A DNA stretch of 64,000 nt from Prostheceraeus crozeri (GCA_907163375.1 CAJQUW010016163.1:310001-374000); one strand, 5' to 3'; shown: positions 11,658-27,374, numbered from the stretch's first letter. The notes: a model not told the origin generated them from the sequence alone. Program-made: numbers and translations.

Positions 11658-14600
11658 GACGCTCGGGTATCATAGACTATCTCTATCATCATAAACTCGA
11701 AACATGACAACCCCGAACTCTGGATTTTTCGGGTTTCAGCAAACAGATTTTGAATGCTTTGGGACGACTTTCTTCAGATGAAAATCTCTAGTCTCATAAA
11801 GTGGAGCATGCCAGCTTAGCATAACATCGAAACTAAATAAAAATTATATCTCATTGGGTCGGGGTAGGCCCGTTCTGTTCATTCGGGGTTCAAAATTCAT
11901 GACACCCGATCAAAAGACCATATTTAATATCCACTGATAATAAAATATCAGTATGAGGTTCGAAAATACAGTGGAATATTGATGTTTATGTTTCAACATT
12001 CCCCTAATTTTTTCTTCTCGCTAGATTGCACGAACACAAGCTGCAAAGCATGAAAAGACCGCACTGAAAACTGAGGTAATTGAGCGTCAAAACTCATTCA
12101 AGTGGTCTGAATGAATCATTAATAAAATATAAGAGGATGTAATGGAGGTGTCAGCAAGCAATGTTTAGTTGTAGAATATACACGTTGCATCAGCCAAGGA
12201 ATGAAGATATGGAAGAGAAGAAGGGTTGGGAATGGCTGAGTTTCCCCATTTTGCGTCAGTAACGTGTCGCAGATAGAAGAGCCATGGTTTGTGTTTCCTC
12301 CTGCCGCAATATGGGAACTGAATTGCCTTAGACTTCTCTGTATATCCATCAAATATCGATTTCCATCAATAATGAAGATTTCGCATAGCATTTATTTTCG
12401 TCATAACATACCAGTAATTCAAAATAGGACGAAAATCCATACGATGTAATTCTTTTAATGCGAATAAATTGATCGATTTATTAAGTTCCTACTGTTATCT
12501 TGCGTGAATGATTAGGCCTACTTCTACGAGAAATAGATGAGAATTCCGATCTGAGAATCTTTACAATTAAGTTTTCGAATAAGATAATCAGTATATATTA
12601 TCTTTTGAATGATTGTTGTACTCTGAAAACACTTTGTAAAATACATTCAGAAAATAGGACATTCCCCTGTTTTGCGGAACGGAATAGTAGGTAGCCCTTT
12701 TAGAACGGAGAGGTAGACTGTATAAACAGTTAAAGAATGATGGATGATATGAAGTATACAAAACGATAAAATGAGGTATGCGGAGTCCTATCATATCGAT
12801 TGACGTACTATACTGCATAAATTGTTCTACAATATATCTAGAGTATTCATATTTCTCAGGATACAGGCCTACGATATATTAAACACGCATTCAATGATTA
12901 ACGATTCACAGTGAAATTATTTTCATCGGTTCAATTGAAGTCAATATATTATTTTTTTAATCTGCAGCCTACCGTAGATCGCTGTAGGCCACCTACCTGA
13001 ACCCATGTTTGGTGGGCACCGCTGTCACATTCTGTGAAAGCTTGTTAGCTGCACAATTTTATATCAATGTATGACACTTGAATAAGGCATCACAGCTTGA
13101 TTGAAAGCAATCCGGAAAACCTTGTATTCAAAACAGATTTGTTCTTAAAAACATGATGGAGTCGACAATCAACCTCTAGTTGAGATCGGAGGTCACTGAT
13201 CTTGATAAATGATAGAAATGATGGAACTCGGACTCCGCAACCATAGACTATAGGTATAGCGCAGATGTTGAACTTGCATGAATAGGTAGAGAAATACAGA
13301 GAATGAGAAGTATATGCAAGGAAATTTCGCAGAAATAACGTTAAGGAGCACAGCCTTATACAGTCCCCGTTCTCAAAATTACTCATTCCTCATTTTCCGA
13401 AGAAAAATATGTTCACTACACACAGAGCAAACCGGCCCGCATTGTCATGACCCGCGGTCTGTTATTACAGCCAGTGCCGTAACCCATTTGAATGCAATTG
13501 TAAATTATGTCTGAATATTCCATCATATTTCAAAGTTCACTCAAGACGCTTTCTGTTCAGAATCAAAGCGTGCGAGCATTTATAAGTTCATACACGCAGC
13601 CACAAACTAAATACTATTTTTTATGAATAAGGTATGTGAAATGTATTTATATATAGGGCCTACATGTAATTCGAAATATAGAAGTGTTTGCTTGCTTTTC
13701 AAACCGAAATTATGACTATAGCGTTTGCAAAGGACCGTGTTAGCAATAACTTATTCCGCCACAAATGCTTTGAAAACTTCAGTCACAAGTTAAGTCACTG
13801 CATATCTCCATTATTCAATTATATTTCCTTTGAATAACAAATGAATGAATACGAAAGAAGAATGAATTGACTAAACTAGCAAAATGTACAGCCACCGGGC
13901 AAATGAAACTTGGAAGTTTACTGCGAACTGCTAGAAAACTCGCTAATCTAATGTCCGTGTCCTTTACTATTGATATAATGCAGGTGCCCCATTTTGAGGA
14001 GTTCGCTGACCTAATCACAGGATCAAAGGTTTCCAGTTATGATGCAGCTATACATTGGCCTTAATTCATGTAATTATGTTTTGGGGATTGCATTTACACA
14101 CATCTTCCTATTACATGCGTCAACACATGAACTCTTCCACGCATAGGCTACCTGGACATCTTGAACCACCGGAAACTAAAAATTAACCACCTACTGCGAT
14201 TCCTGGTTTCCGAAAGAATGTTTTGTGTAGTAGAATTGGATCGAACAAGAACTTGAAGAACTTATTCCAGTACTCCAATGGTCACATGGTCACTAAGGAA
14301 GGCCCGTCATAAATTGCATATAGTACATCTGGGTATCGCCGAAGAAGTGTATTCATACTGTATTTCAAGAACAAAGTGTTCATTTCTCTTACCACAAGGG
14401 TCTGAAAATGACGCGGTCATTAGGAAAGCGAATTTGCGAAGTTTGGTTCCTTGCAGCATACCACAAAAAGCTTGGAGTGTTTTTTTTCGAGACTGCTGTA
14501 TATTTTACTAGTTTAGTCCCTTTTTCCTTCCTTTGAATTGTATAATTCATTTGTTTCGTTATTTTAAGCTAATATACCGGTAGGTATTGGAGATGAAATG

Positions 14601-15913
14601 TGAAATCATTTTTCTTCGGAAAATAGAATGAGCAATTTAGCTAGCCGGATTGTATCAATAATAATGATAAATGGCATCAGAAAATATGGTGAATGGGAGG
14701 TGAAATCTCCTATAAGCATACCAGCAGGTCAGAAACACATTTTTGTCAAACGTGCCGTGAATGACATTATCTGTTACAACTCATGCGATTTTGCTGCTAT
14801 TGATCACAATAGTATGCAGCAAATACGCATGTAATAGCTTGTGTTATTTTGACTACAATAAGCGACCATTAGAACTTTTGAACACTCTGTAACTAGAGAG
14901 TAAACGTTGGAATAAATAAACTAACTTCAGATTCGTGTTTTCAGGGTTAAATTGACCAGAATCAATGAAAATATGTAGACACACAAAATATCTTTGAAAA
15001 ATTGTTTACTATATTTCCAGATTTATGTCATGATGTTGCGCTATAACTGAAATTTGTAATCATAATTATGTTTCAGATTGCACAGCACTGGTAGAATGTT
15101 CCAACTTCTTTCTATTTTCAATCTTCGCATCCTTTCTACACGGTTCTTGTGTTTGCAGACCTATTAGCAAAGCACCTGTCAAATTCAGAAAATATTTGAT
15201 CGAGGCCTACAAGTATAAGCAGCATATGACATTAATAGCCACTGTAAATTAGCACAGTTATTCGTGGCGACCGTATTGAGATAAAATTACGACGACATAG
15301 CGCAAGTGAGTAATTTCTGTGCAAACATTCTGTCGACTGACGATTCTTGAAATAATCTATACATTAGAATACATAGACCATCCATGAGTCCATAGATTCT
15401 GTTAAACCAGTTCTATTGGTATTATTCCTTTGATGTCTTTGTTCCTTTGTTGTGACCTATTGATTCTAGGTTCTATGTAAGTCAGAAATCTCTATAGGTG
15501 GCTCTACAGATTTGCAAGCAACCATCGAGTTGTTAATTCAACCCAAACTATCATTTTCAGTCATGTGTGCTATACTTATTTGTCATTGTTCCTATTATTT
15601 CTGAAATATAAATAATACTATTCAATAAACTAAAATCATGATGATGTCACTTTTTTTGACTGCAAGTTGTACAAAGTACATTCGTGATTGATGCTACGTG
15701 ATGTCAGTCAGTAGCCTAAACAAAGTTCATTCCTACAACATGAATGAGCGCAAAGCGGTTAGCATATTTCTCTGTTCACAGGCCTATATAGCATTCGGAT
15801 ACCTACATGTGCATTTATATGTGTAATCATAATAAAGAAAATCGTGATTACATGGGAATTGCATCATTCTAAACAGTGGGACATAACGGCAACTTTGATA
15901 GCAGTTCTATTAC
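11658..15913. other. Gene-free AT-rich DNA
   Basis: No gene, RNA gene or named repeat could be supported. Short frames (such as those near 12119-12391 and 13090-13386) show no family motifs. Confidence 0.55.
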
Positions 15914-16665
15914 AGCAGCCAGAACAAGTTTCTACAGGGAACGAGGCCGAAAATGAGACTTTTTCACAGAATGATAGAATGATATGCACCGTATGCCTAT
16001 TACGAATCTGCACGTCAGCCGAATTCTAGTTAGTTCCTCTTCTTGTCAGACTCGATCAAAGAAAAACGCATGTTGATCCAGTGGGACGCAGATTTTAGTT
16101 CATAGTTCAAATAATAAGATACACGGTACATGGATAACATGGATAACATCGTTCTATGCTTTCTCTTATTAACTGAAAAGTACAAAGTCAAGAGCCATAA
16201 TTTTTGACATGGACTGTCTCCAGGTAATTTCGCATCATGTTCATGCACCCCTGTTTATAAAGTCAAACACATTCAGCTTTGGAAAGCTTGCTAATATCGG
16301 CAAAAACAAGTATTTTGAGCGATTTAATCCACATCTAATTACATTCTCGCATGCATTGCCGATCAGAAACATGATAATAACACATACACATTATAGGAAA
16401 TGATCTGAAGACAGTCCCTATCAAACATTATGACTCTGGGCTCAGTATTTTTCGCTGAATCAGAGAAAACATAGAAAATTTCATTTCTACCAAAAACTTC
16501 AATCTGCATCCCATTGGATTATGTTTTTTTTATCGTGACTGATAGGAAGAGGAACTCAGTAGAACTCGGCAGACGCACAGATTCGTAGTAGGCATAGAGT
16601 GTGCATCATTCTGTGAAGGCTTCATTTTCGTCCTCGTTCCCTGCAGAAACTCGCTCTGGCTGCCG
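15914..16665. repeat. Foldback transposon, copy A
   Basis: The ends are inverted copies of each other: the left begins near GCAGCCAGAACAAG and the right ends near CTCTGGCTGCC. Similarity continues inwards for about 300 bp per arm, including blocks at 15930-16110 and 16490-16650. The element shares its whole length with a second copy at 27375-28108. It has no coding capacity, so it would be a non-autonomous foldback DNA transposon or large MITE moved by an enzyme encoded elsewhere. The arms differ at many sites, so this is an old copy. Confidence 0.75.
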
Positions 16666-19600
16666 GACTTTTCTAGGTAAAGTGGAAGAGAACGACATTA
16701 TTCTTCATCTTTCGGCGAGTAAACTGGAGCGGAATGGTACCAAGTTAGAGCACAACGATTCATTCTCTGGCTGTGACTTCTATCACCGTCAGCACTCGAC
16801 CACACAATGGTCCAAGTCTCTATTCATTGTAGCACAGTGTTCAACATCCATTCATGATTATGCAGAATGCAGATTTACAAATGTCTTCATTCACAGCCCA
16901 CACTCAAGATAAGATAGATGCAATCAAGTCGGAATCGATCATATACAGAGTATCTTTTATCTCCCGCTGATGTGTCTCTCAAACTAAAGCTATTGAGTCG
17001 ATCAGGAAAGTCTGAATGCTTTACGCACTTTCATGCTTGAAAATTCCGATCAGAAGAAACTCAGTGAACTCAAATGTCTGCAAATTCATATGAGAAAATC
17101 AGGAAAGATTCAGTCATGCACATTATTCGCTTTTGTCAATTTCAAATAGACTTAACCTATGAGAATTTAACAGATTCATGTAATGTTGTGTCTGCAAGCC
17201 ATCCTAAAAGTAAAGTAATTCTTGTGTTTACTTTTCAATTTCACTTATGGGATGATTTAGATTGTCTAGAATCGCTATAAGGTGAATAGTGTTAAAGTGT
17301 CGTGATTCAGAGCAACCAAGATTTTCACTGTGTTCTCGGCCTCGGAAATCTGTGGAAGTTGTACCATTGGACTCAGCGTGGTTCATTCTACCCTAGGGTA
17401 CCATATTCTCAAATCCGAATTTTGGCTGGGAAAATAACTTCGTGGGCGTCCCCCTTGTCCTGAAAAATGCTTTTGAGCTTTTAAAAATCGAGGTTTTAGA
17501 AAATCAAAATTTTGAGTAGGAAAATAATTTAGAAAAATTTTGGTCTGACCTCCCCCCTCCTGTAAGATCCCTTAAATAACGATAGTCCTTTTTCTTATTA
17601 GATCCTGCATGTTGATTAGGTTGCCTAAAGCTCACAATTTATAAATTCACTATTTGTTTGAAAATATGCAGTATATGAAAGTCGTTGATCGAGAGATGCT
17701 GGAATCCTGATTTGGTTATCAACATTTCCATTAAATAATAAAAAATTCAGTTACCTCGCTTTCTCATTGCGGAAGTATTTCAGGATCATCTTTCATTAAG
17801 ATGAATATTTGTGAATAAAAAGCAAGAGTGAATGCGATGAGATTAATGTACTCTAAAAAGGAATTGGATTGAGATGTTACAGTCGGATGTTTATAATGCA
17901 CCTAACTCAAGAAAGTGGTAGGCCCATGTATTAAGAAGATTCTGTTCAATTCTGTCTTCATCATTTTCTTGTACATATTTTTACTGTGATGAGCTGTCAT
18001 TATAAATATTATAACATGGCATTGGTTCATACTAAATGTTCGTAACTTCTCTGAAATTCAATTTTTGCGCAATCTGATTGCTCCAATGACGTTATTTTGT
18101 AGACATGAGACATCGATTTTGAGGGAAGCCTTTCAATGGGCGAATTAGCTGTGATTCAGACAATGTTTGGTGTAGCGAAGAGGCTAGACAGGAATAATGC
18201 AGAAGAACAGATGGGATAGACTAAGATTACGAGGATATGCTTTGAAAAGAAGATGTGGTAGACGCATTGAAAAAAGAAGAATTCAAGTAGGTGGCAAAGG
18301 TCTGGACGACTGTAGATAACGTAGAAGATCATAACATAACCAAGTAAAGGAAAATATGAGGTGATATTTTTTAGTTCTATCCCAATACTTTTTGACGATG
18401 TTGTATGGCTGCTAGACAGGGTCATATGGATCATACAATTTGCTCACTTATAATTCTGATTGTAACTGACTTCTCAGTTTGAAGACAAGAGTGGCAACCT
18501 CACCGAACAATTTGCAGTAGCTACCGATGGATCGAATACTGCAACCTTACGATTTCAACCTCAATGCCACTAAACTGTATCATCAACATAACAGCGAATG
18601 AAAACAATGAATCAGGAAATAGCGAGAAGCAAGTCGAAGAGGCTCTGCGATGGCTAAGAAAATGTACACCACAAGTCATACACCGCAATGTGCACGAGCA
18701 AGATGCTTTCCTCCGCACTTTTTCCTTATGGACCATATATATAATTTATTGTCCGTTATCAAGAAACCAATATCAAGACCAGCTCCCGTCGTAAGCTTAC
18801 TTCAACTTGTTGTTCGCCCATCTTTGCTCCCTTCTCTTCCCTTGCAGACTACAGTGCAAAGGAAATCTTCTTAGGTGAACAAAATTCCTAATAAATTTTA
18901 AAAAGAGGACCGTAGAAGCGCTCACCGGTCCATAAACAACGATCTGTGAGAAGCGATCACACGCTTCTTTTTTTACACGGGTTTTTACACGAGTCACGGA
19001 TTTTGCATATCTCGGCCACAAGGTTGGATATTGGGTTTTCGGGTTGCTGTCCCAAGATCTTAGAGTGCAAACCAAAATTATGGACACAATATTAAAAATT
19101 TGCATGTTTGAAATTTAAAGATGCATGTATCTGCAAACAGTCTCCATGAACCCTATAAACTAATGCTATAGCTGTGATTTAAAAGCTGTATGCATTTTCT
19201 CATCATTGTAACAATTACCAGAAGTCGTCACCATAAGTTGTTATGCAATAACATGCCCATTTATAAAGATCCTTTATTGCTTTGTGAACAACAGAAATTT
19301 CGAATGCATTTTTAGTCTACTTCTTTGTGACAATTCAACGCCCAAATTTTCAAGTAAATCCTATGGGAGGTGCACACTTCAGTAAAAAGGTGGCCAATCT
19401 TAAATCTGTTCATGCGATGTACCCAAGATCTGTCCCAAGATCAATCCTTGATATAATCTTGGGAACATTAACCCAGGCTTAGTCAATACACTACGGATAG
19501 CAGATCCAATTTGTGCCAATTTGGAGGTGAATATGGCCGCATCTAACATGACAAATTGACAAGACCATGTAATGCAGATGAGGTCTATAAGCTTCTCAGT

Positions 19601-22069
19601 CAAGTTAGGACTGTATTACTCGTTGGTAGTCTCTATTCGATTATGCGGATGCAATTGTTTGACACTAAGATCTGAACTGTAAATTAGAATAATGATTTCG
19701 AGCTGTTGACGATCTATGTTAAGGATGTGTTAAGGATCTCCGATGTCGAAGGGAAAACAATGAGCTATGTCAGGAAGCGAGTCACCAACTACACTGGCGA
19801 GCAAGAGCCTCTCATTGCCACTATAAATATAATGAATAAACATATAATCAAATTACCATATGACGAGCGCCTGATGAGGCTTGAACAGACTAACACTCAG
19901 GTCATGCAGAAATGTTGCTCTAGCCAATTTAGAATGGACTAGAAACTAGAAATTATTGAAAATTTCAGTCAGACTGTTTTTGTTCATCAACTGAAAAAAT
20001 CGTGTAATCTTCTTTTAAACTCTGTATAAACTTTAATGTTTCTTACAATATGTGCCTTTTCATTGCAAGCTCTTAGGGCATTCTGAGTATTTTAATGCTA
20101 GAACTGATAGGTGACATGTGATAAGCCATGATAACTGTGACTGCAAGTATTTGAGAGATCAATTAAGCCTACTAGGATCTCAGTGAGGGCTTAAAAACCC
20201 ATTTTAAGACATAGCTTTACAGCCATCTTTGAATACAAAGTGTAGAAACGATGTACAAAACACGATTGTAAAACCATGTCTAAAAACTAGAGTTTTCTAT
20301 CAGCTACATGACATTGCTTTATAACTGTTTCTTCTGCACTTTTGACAATAGGGCTATTAAATTGACATTAAGAAGATGCAGCATGGGTTAATTGTGTTCT
20401 AACATGATGTGTACCATCTGCAGGAATGAGCATCATTCTATTAATTAATCACACTCATCTAAACAGCAAAATGTACTTATGAAGGATGCTAATATATCAT
20501 CAAACCCAAAATTTATGATGTTTACCAAATAAGTCTTAAATCGAATGTCATAGTCAAAAAATTATTTTACCGAAAAAACACGGTCGAAACAAGCTATGGA
20601 TTTAACTTTGAATTCATGGATAAATAGTAAAATTTTTCTCAGCGACCTTGTTTTCACCTATTAAGGACATTTTCTTTATTGAGTATTTCAAACATTTATA
20701 CTCTGAAGTATTTTTCAATCCTCATCCGTTATCAGTAAATGGAACACATGCATGTTCAGTACATGCAAATTTCGATCCCCATTCATAATGAATCACATGG
20801 TAATTGCAGTTGAGGTTAAGTGTCATTTTTATTAGAAGTGTTGCTTTTACGACAAGAACCAGGTGTGTCAATTTAAACTCTGTCGAGCTTCTCTTTGGTT
20901 GAGTTTAGTTCACCTGCTGTCAATGAGTGCTTTGAATTGCAGATCAAATGCTCCTACGATTAAAAAAGATGTTGAATTATTCTTTTGCAGTACTTGTTGA
21001 CATCAATCATTTACATCAAAGTGGGAAAAATCTATCTTTTAATAAGACAATTTTCGAACATGTTGATAATTTTCCGGTTTCTTTTCTAAGTGAATCTGCA
21101 TCGTTGATGATATCTGTGTCCGATTAGAGATTATTGTTGAACGTTCATGATCGTGATTGAGAAATATATGTATTGCGTGATTCACGTTGTTCATATTACT
21201 TCAGAAATAGACATATAGGTTTAATTGAATTCTTTATTGTCTTATTTCATCTATGAGAGATGATGAATCATCAAACTAGCAAGCAAAATAATGAGAACTG
21301 TATGGTAAAAGTAATCATGATGGTTTTCCTGGTGCATCAAGCTGAGTGAACTAAACTATGGGATAGATGATACAATAATTGGAAAAATGGCATTGTAACT
21401 TCCTAATGAGTCATGTCATATGCACGTCAATTGTGAATGAAATTAATCGATGAGAAAGGCAATCATTCAAGGGAAATGTATTATGTAATCGATAATATGG
21501 AAAGAATTTAACTCTCGAAATAATAATATTAGGCGACATATCCATCAATGAATAATTTATGAATAAGATTCTTCAATTGAACTTTGGTACATGATCTCAA
21601 ACAAGCAAAGGCAAATAGTTAATTCAGAATTCCGCGACATTTTTCATAATTTATTCAGACATTTTCTAATGAGAAAGACTGAGTTCCACATATCCTGCAA
21701 CTGCTATTTTATTCAGGGTCAATGCATTATTTTGGGACCGAAACATGTTTACTACTTGTATTGATAGACAAGAAAAATGTGTTTATATCCATTTACCCAT
21801 GCCTACATTCCTCAGACTGTCTTAATTCCCAGACAATCGACACATGATCTGTCGAATTGGGTACACTGAGTTGGAAGTAAATAATTGAAACTTGCCCCAC
21901 GAGGCTTTCGACCCACAGTCCGCCTAATCCACGCTGCCCACAGACCCATGACCATCATCACCAATGTGTCATGCTTAGTTATTGATTGTAAAATTTACAT
22001 CTTCTGGAAGCATTTTCATGAATCCAAGCGAATTTAAACAATGTAGGTATATAGATTTGTCATGTCGCC
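16666..22069. other. Gene-free AT-rich DNA
   Basis: No gene supported. At 17400-17570 there are two imperfect copies of a roughly 70-bp AT-rich segment, each ending in a C-run. At 19428-19472 an inverted repeat (TCCCAAGAT / ATCTTGGGA) has a 14-bp spacer. Confidence 0.5.
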
Positions 22070-22290
22070 TGCCGGCGCTGTGGCCTTATGGTAGAGTGTT
22101 CGCTCTGCGTCCGGGAGACCTTGGTTCAGACTTTGGTCGTGTCAAAGCTAAGAATTCTAAAAACAGGCAACACTCTGCATTCTTGCTAAGCACTCAGCAT
22201 AGAAAGAATGAGAGTGTTATAAATAACAACTCAGCCACATGGAAGAAAGGCTCCGTGCCTAATGTGCGTCTGAGTATAAAAAGGTTCATC
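22070..22290 (+). repeat. tRNA-derived SINE
   Basis: The head is tRNA-like: an A-box-like TGGCCTTATGG at 22081-22091 and a B-box-like GGTTCAGACTT at 22123-22133, about 31 nt apart, are the two internal RNA polymerase III promoter parts. The body then shows GCACTCAGCATA...GAATGAGAGTG, which resembles the GCGCTCGGCATTA..GAATAGAG segment of a widespread lophotrochozoan/amphioxus SINE superfamily. Degenerate B-box bases suggest an old, inactive copy. It is not a functional tRNA gene because the acceptor and anticodon stems do not pair well. Confidence 0.75.
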
Positions 22291-25200
22291 TAAGTCATTA
22301 ATTTTTAGACATTTTAGGATATAAAAATTTTCTTTTAAATCATATTTTGTACCTATTGAAAATTAACTAGTCATTAGCTTGTTTTTTTTATTATTTTTAT
22401 TTTTGTTACCTTGACGCACTTTGCTACGTTGAATCAGAAATGCATGTGCTGGTATGAGAGCAAGAACAAGAAGCATGTCGGTGATTATTTTGATGTTGAG
22501 GTGATGTTGAGGGCTGGCTTATTTACGGAAAAGTTGATGAAATCTTTATACAGGTTGTAGCTAAGAATCCTTCAAAACTATCTGATAACATATACGCATA
22601 AAGCTTCAGAAAACAAATTTTGCATGCTTCCTATCTGTTCTATATTTTCTGCATTTTAATACAACAAACCTCCATTGTGTCTTAAAACACAAGCAACTAG
22701 ACGGATGAATATCAGAAACATGATCACGTGCTTCTGGGAAATCAAGGTTTTGTTCAATCTGCTGTGATTATCGCAACATTCTACTTGCAATATTACCATA
22801 GATTAAGACCAAAAGTAATAACAAAGAAATGAGGCTTATAGCATGGTGCATCATTTGTAAAAATCTCCAATCTCATCTACAAAGATAATATGCTGCATGA
22901 TTCAAATCTAAACGACAGTTACTGAATTCATTACAAAATGATTTATAACTGAACTTATGCTGTATCTTGTCGCATTGATACCGACACTGAAAATGATAGT
23001 AATTTCGAGCAATTTACGAACAATCGATGGCTTTGCAAAAATGTAGTAGCAGAAAATGTAAACATTGTCAATATTTTTCATCGTTAATAACGAGAATGAC
23101 AGAAAGATCGAGAGAGAAACGGTGGGAGAATTTACATTACAGTTTACTCTTAACATACGTCTCACATAAAATGTAAATTGTTTTTCAATTCGTGCAGCTA
23201 CATTTGCAGCAATCGATTGAACAATTCTGTTGAAATGGTTGAATATTGATTGCCATGCATATCTCAGTAGCGTTGACAGTCAATCAACCGGGCTAAAGCA
23301 AGACATTAATCGTTTGGTCAATATCGAGAATAACAAGAAATATGCAGTAATTTGAACTGTCTTCGTTCATGCGTTCTCTCAAATTGTTGCCGTGCATTTT
23401 TTGAAATAATTTCAAATGGCTGCAGACAACGCATATTTGTATGAAATAGAATATGAGATAATTTGACAACAACATGCGTCATTAAATTTCATTTCCATGC
23501 CTGCTATCAATGAATCTGCGTCATGACTTCTCTCTCTCTCTCCCTCTCTCGCTGTAAGACTTCAAACTAACTTTCTAATTAAATAAATTTGATCTTCTGA
23601 GTTCTATTTGTGCCTACTGCCTTTCATCGACTAACCTTTCATCGTGCATTTAAATTTGTCAATCAAGAGGTTTTTGTGAGTTTCATCCAAAAAAAACACA
23701 ATGGAGGGTAACTACTTGTGCGTGACGTCTTCACACTGTCTAGCAATGTCAATAATTATAATTGTCCAACAGTTGGCCTAACTATGTATAAATTCCTGAT
23801 TTTTAGATAATTAGCATTCATGTAACATACATGTATATCACAATTTATTTATTGCCCCAATGCTGCTTCTCATTATAAGATGTACATTAACTAGCTATTT
23901 TGATTGTTATCTTATAGACAGGTTATCTTAAAAGTTTCTTATCTAATCTTTGCTATCTTAAAAGTAATTCTGACATTTAAGTATAAGTTATGCGATGGTA
24001 TGACTTACATCTCTTTTCAAAATGATCAACAATCATAATTTCGATAACCGCTCAACTGATGCTCATACATAACATATGTAAAATGATCAATAAAATAAAA
24101 TGGTCAGTGCTACATCGTCTCTAATTATAAGCTTCTGGTTCTGATTCTTGCAAATCTTTCGTCTTGAGTTCGTCGTCACCATTGCAGACATCTGTCATTA
24201 CACCGCTAAAAACAGCTAAAATAACCGTTAAACTTAACACAAAAGCTTCACAGTAAATATCCGCAAACATCTGTTAAAAATGATGACTTCACAATTTGAT
24301 GAGTGATGACGTAACGGTTAAAATCCGTCAATATCAGATAATCAACGTCTGTTTTGACGGATACTTACAGATCATTCCAAAAAACCGTGAAAGCTGTTAC
24401 CGTGTTAGCTGTTACTTTTACGGATGTTTACAGTTTACAATTTACAATGCGATCCCTTTCATTTTGTGACTCATCAATATACACAATATCTGTATTTCAT
24501 CTGCAAAAAATCAAGACAGTTGGATCACAATCTTTAAAAGTATCCATACGAGAAATCTCTCTACAACATTCTGCATTCGATTTATGCAATGAACGAACAT
24601 GACAGATAACACATGAGTTTCGCCAAATAGCAAAAATCAGACAGATAGCAATCATAATAAGGCAAAAGTAAGTTACGGTTTATGGTTTTGACTGCCTTTT
24701 TTTAAAAAAAAAAAAGATGACAAATTTTCGTTCATTCCAAAACGATTAACTGCCAAATGCCACTCAAGCCGCTTCAAAGCTCCTATCACCGCCTCGCAAT
24801 AAACACCGGATTTTTCTAATATAACCTGTGGGTGATTAATTGTTTTGCAATTTATCTTTTTTTTTTAGGGAGAGTTGTATTAATACATTTTTGAGTTTGT
24901 GATTTAGCTCTCTTTTCAGTCTCATTTTAAGCTTGATTTAGATCTCTTGTGATCAGAACAGATCGGCCAAGGCAGGGCCGGCAGCCCCTCAACAGACTGA
25001 CAGCTATCTGCTCAACTTCGAGCGATGTACATCATTCGATTACTCGATGTCTATGTTACATACGGTAGGCTTACCGGCACTCCGGATAAGTAAGAGTTCC
25101 CTATAAAGCACGTCGATACTAATTTTCATCATTTTCTGTCCAAATTGATCATCTATCAGGTAATTAGACGAATGTTCGCACTTTGATGATATATTTCGTG

Positions 25201-27374
25201 CGCATGTGAAAAAGATTGAGCAGCAATGCACGTAATAACTTATCCAAGATATGGAATAATTTTACGATAGATAGGCTATCAAACTTATGATTCTTGTAAA
25301 ATTCAATGCGCGGTTCCGGAAACACTATTTGAAATGGAGTACGGCTGAAAACTTAATAAATGAATAAATAATTGTCTTACGGACAAGCTTCGACGTGCCC
25401 TCACTGCCGTCAAGCCAACTATGAAAACTTCACAGTACTCATTACAAAGACCAAACTTAAGCTACAATAAGTATCCTCGAGCAAAAACACCCGTGAATTC
25501 AGTAATGAATAATCTAAGTACATATACGTTGTAGCGGTTATTCCAAATACCTAAAAATCTTTATTATCGTCAACTTTCAGTAGCATTGTGAGGCTTTGTT
25601 AGCCGCTTTGAATTATGATTTGAAGAATACTGTCCATGTGACGATTCGCAATGTTTGCGTCATCAGAATAATGTTGTCATACTCCTACAATGTTGCAATG
25701 CCAAATTTAACTGACTTAATGCCCAATTTTTAATGCTTAATTTAATTTGAACTGACCAGACAATTAATTCTAGAATGAATCGTCGGCATGAGCCTAATTA
25801 TAATATCCGGCGCAGTGAGTAATCGGCCGGTCGACGTTGTTAAAACCGGTCAGCAAAAACCAACCGGCGGCCGGTTCCAACCCCAACATTGATGATGGGC
25901 GAGAGGATATTGAAGAGGAAGAAAAGGTGACTTCTACTCTCATAACGAACTCGAGACGCAAGAGTTGTAAGAAGTAGAACCTGAAGCTTATGATGAATGA
26001 CAATGTAACATTGACCATTTTGTGTTTATAGTCGTTTTATATAAATCTTCATATACAATAGCTGAGTGATTATCGATTCTATCACTTCCTATCAGCTTAA
26101 TAATACATGTATGTGTAGTCCATGCAAAGGATTACAGTAAAAAACATTTCTTGAAAAGAAGTTCTATTCTATGACGGTTGACAGAGCCATATGTTGCAAA
26201 GAAATAATAATGATAATGTTGCGATCAGTATTTTGAAATCAAGAGCTTACAGGTAGACCAATCTTTGAACAAAAATAATTATTGACAGCCATTGTAAGAC
26301 TTCATCAAAAACGTTAGATCTAAATTTAGTTATACTCCAACTGCAGTGGTTTTACAAAAAACGTAAAAAACTCTTACTTGATAGATTCATGGTCGGATTA
26401 TATGTGAAGAAATGTTCCATTCGAGAAAAAACGGCAAGTACAATATGGACTATAGTTAAAATGGTGACAGTGCCTATAAGCATATACAACTCCCTACCAC
26501 ACTACTACCATTGACTAACTATCAAATGTGAATAGTAATACAACTCCTAAGAAATAAGCAAGGAATCTAAGAAAAGTCATGTGAGATCCGTCCAATCTGA
26601 ATGAATAATCATTGCTTTGAAATCGAAAAATTCGGTTTCTTAATTGAACTTAAGCACAACGACCATGTAAATACCGTTAAAAATGACTTGGTTCAAACCC
26701 TTGCGAGACGGCTGCTCAAGTCAATAACCCATAAGCTATGAAAGCAGTTAATACTTTCGTGCAGATTTCATCATGTTTAATCTGTTGATAGCAGACTTAA
26801 CATGTCATTAAATCACAACAATCCCGCCAGCAGGATCGTGGGATCAGTTAGCCACTGTTTTGATAGATTATTTTAACAAAACTGAACTATGGATTATTGC
26901 AAATAGCTGAACAGTTCTGAAAGCATGCAGTCTCACGAAGAAAAAAAGAATAAAAATGAATTAATTCAGGAAAAAGGCACAAATATAGATCGACGAAACA
27001 AAAATTAAGAAGATCGTGTCAATAGTCAAGATATGTCAATTTCATAAAAGCTTTTTTTAGACTTCTATTTCTCTTCGTCAAAATTCTTCCTTAATTCTCA
27101 TTCTCCTCGCTGCACAAAAGACTGGCATGTTCTTAAAGTCAGTCCTACCTGTCTCCTCTGTCGAATATTTGGTTTGATGACCTAACTACTATCACTTCAT
27201 CAACCCTTTATCACATGAAATTATTTTATAATGATTTCACGAATGAGTCAATGCACTGTCATAGATAAAAACACAGACCAACTTTGTCGGAAAGATGAAA
27301 TTGCCCTCGTTGGATTAGAGGCCAGTGCCTTCTAACTTATGAGCCTACATTGGTAGTGGGGGAAGTCAACACCG
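22291..27374. other. Gene-free AT-rich DNA with a CT tract
   Basis: No gene supported. A short (CT)n tract lies at 23528-23552. Segment 24180-24440 has several related words (ATCCGTAAA, ATCCGTCAA, AACCGTTAA) in both orientations, suggesting a decayed foldback element. Poly(A) runs occur near 24701-24715. Confidence 0.5.

Noticed and set aside
17400-17570. C-run and AATTTTG words like those of the satellite at 52.7 kb.
   Set aside because: Similarity is limited to short AT words and a C-run; no alignable unit.
22070-22140. A functional tRNA gene.
   Set aside because: A- and B-box-like words are present but the cloverleaf stems fail and a SINE body follows.
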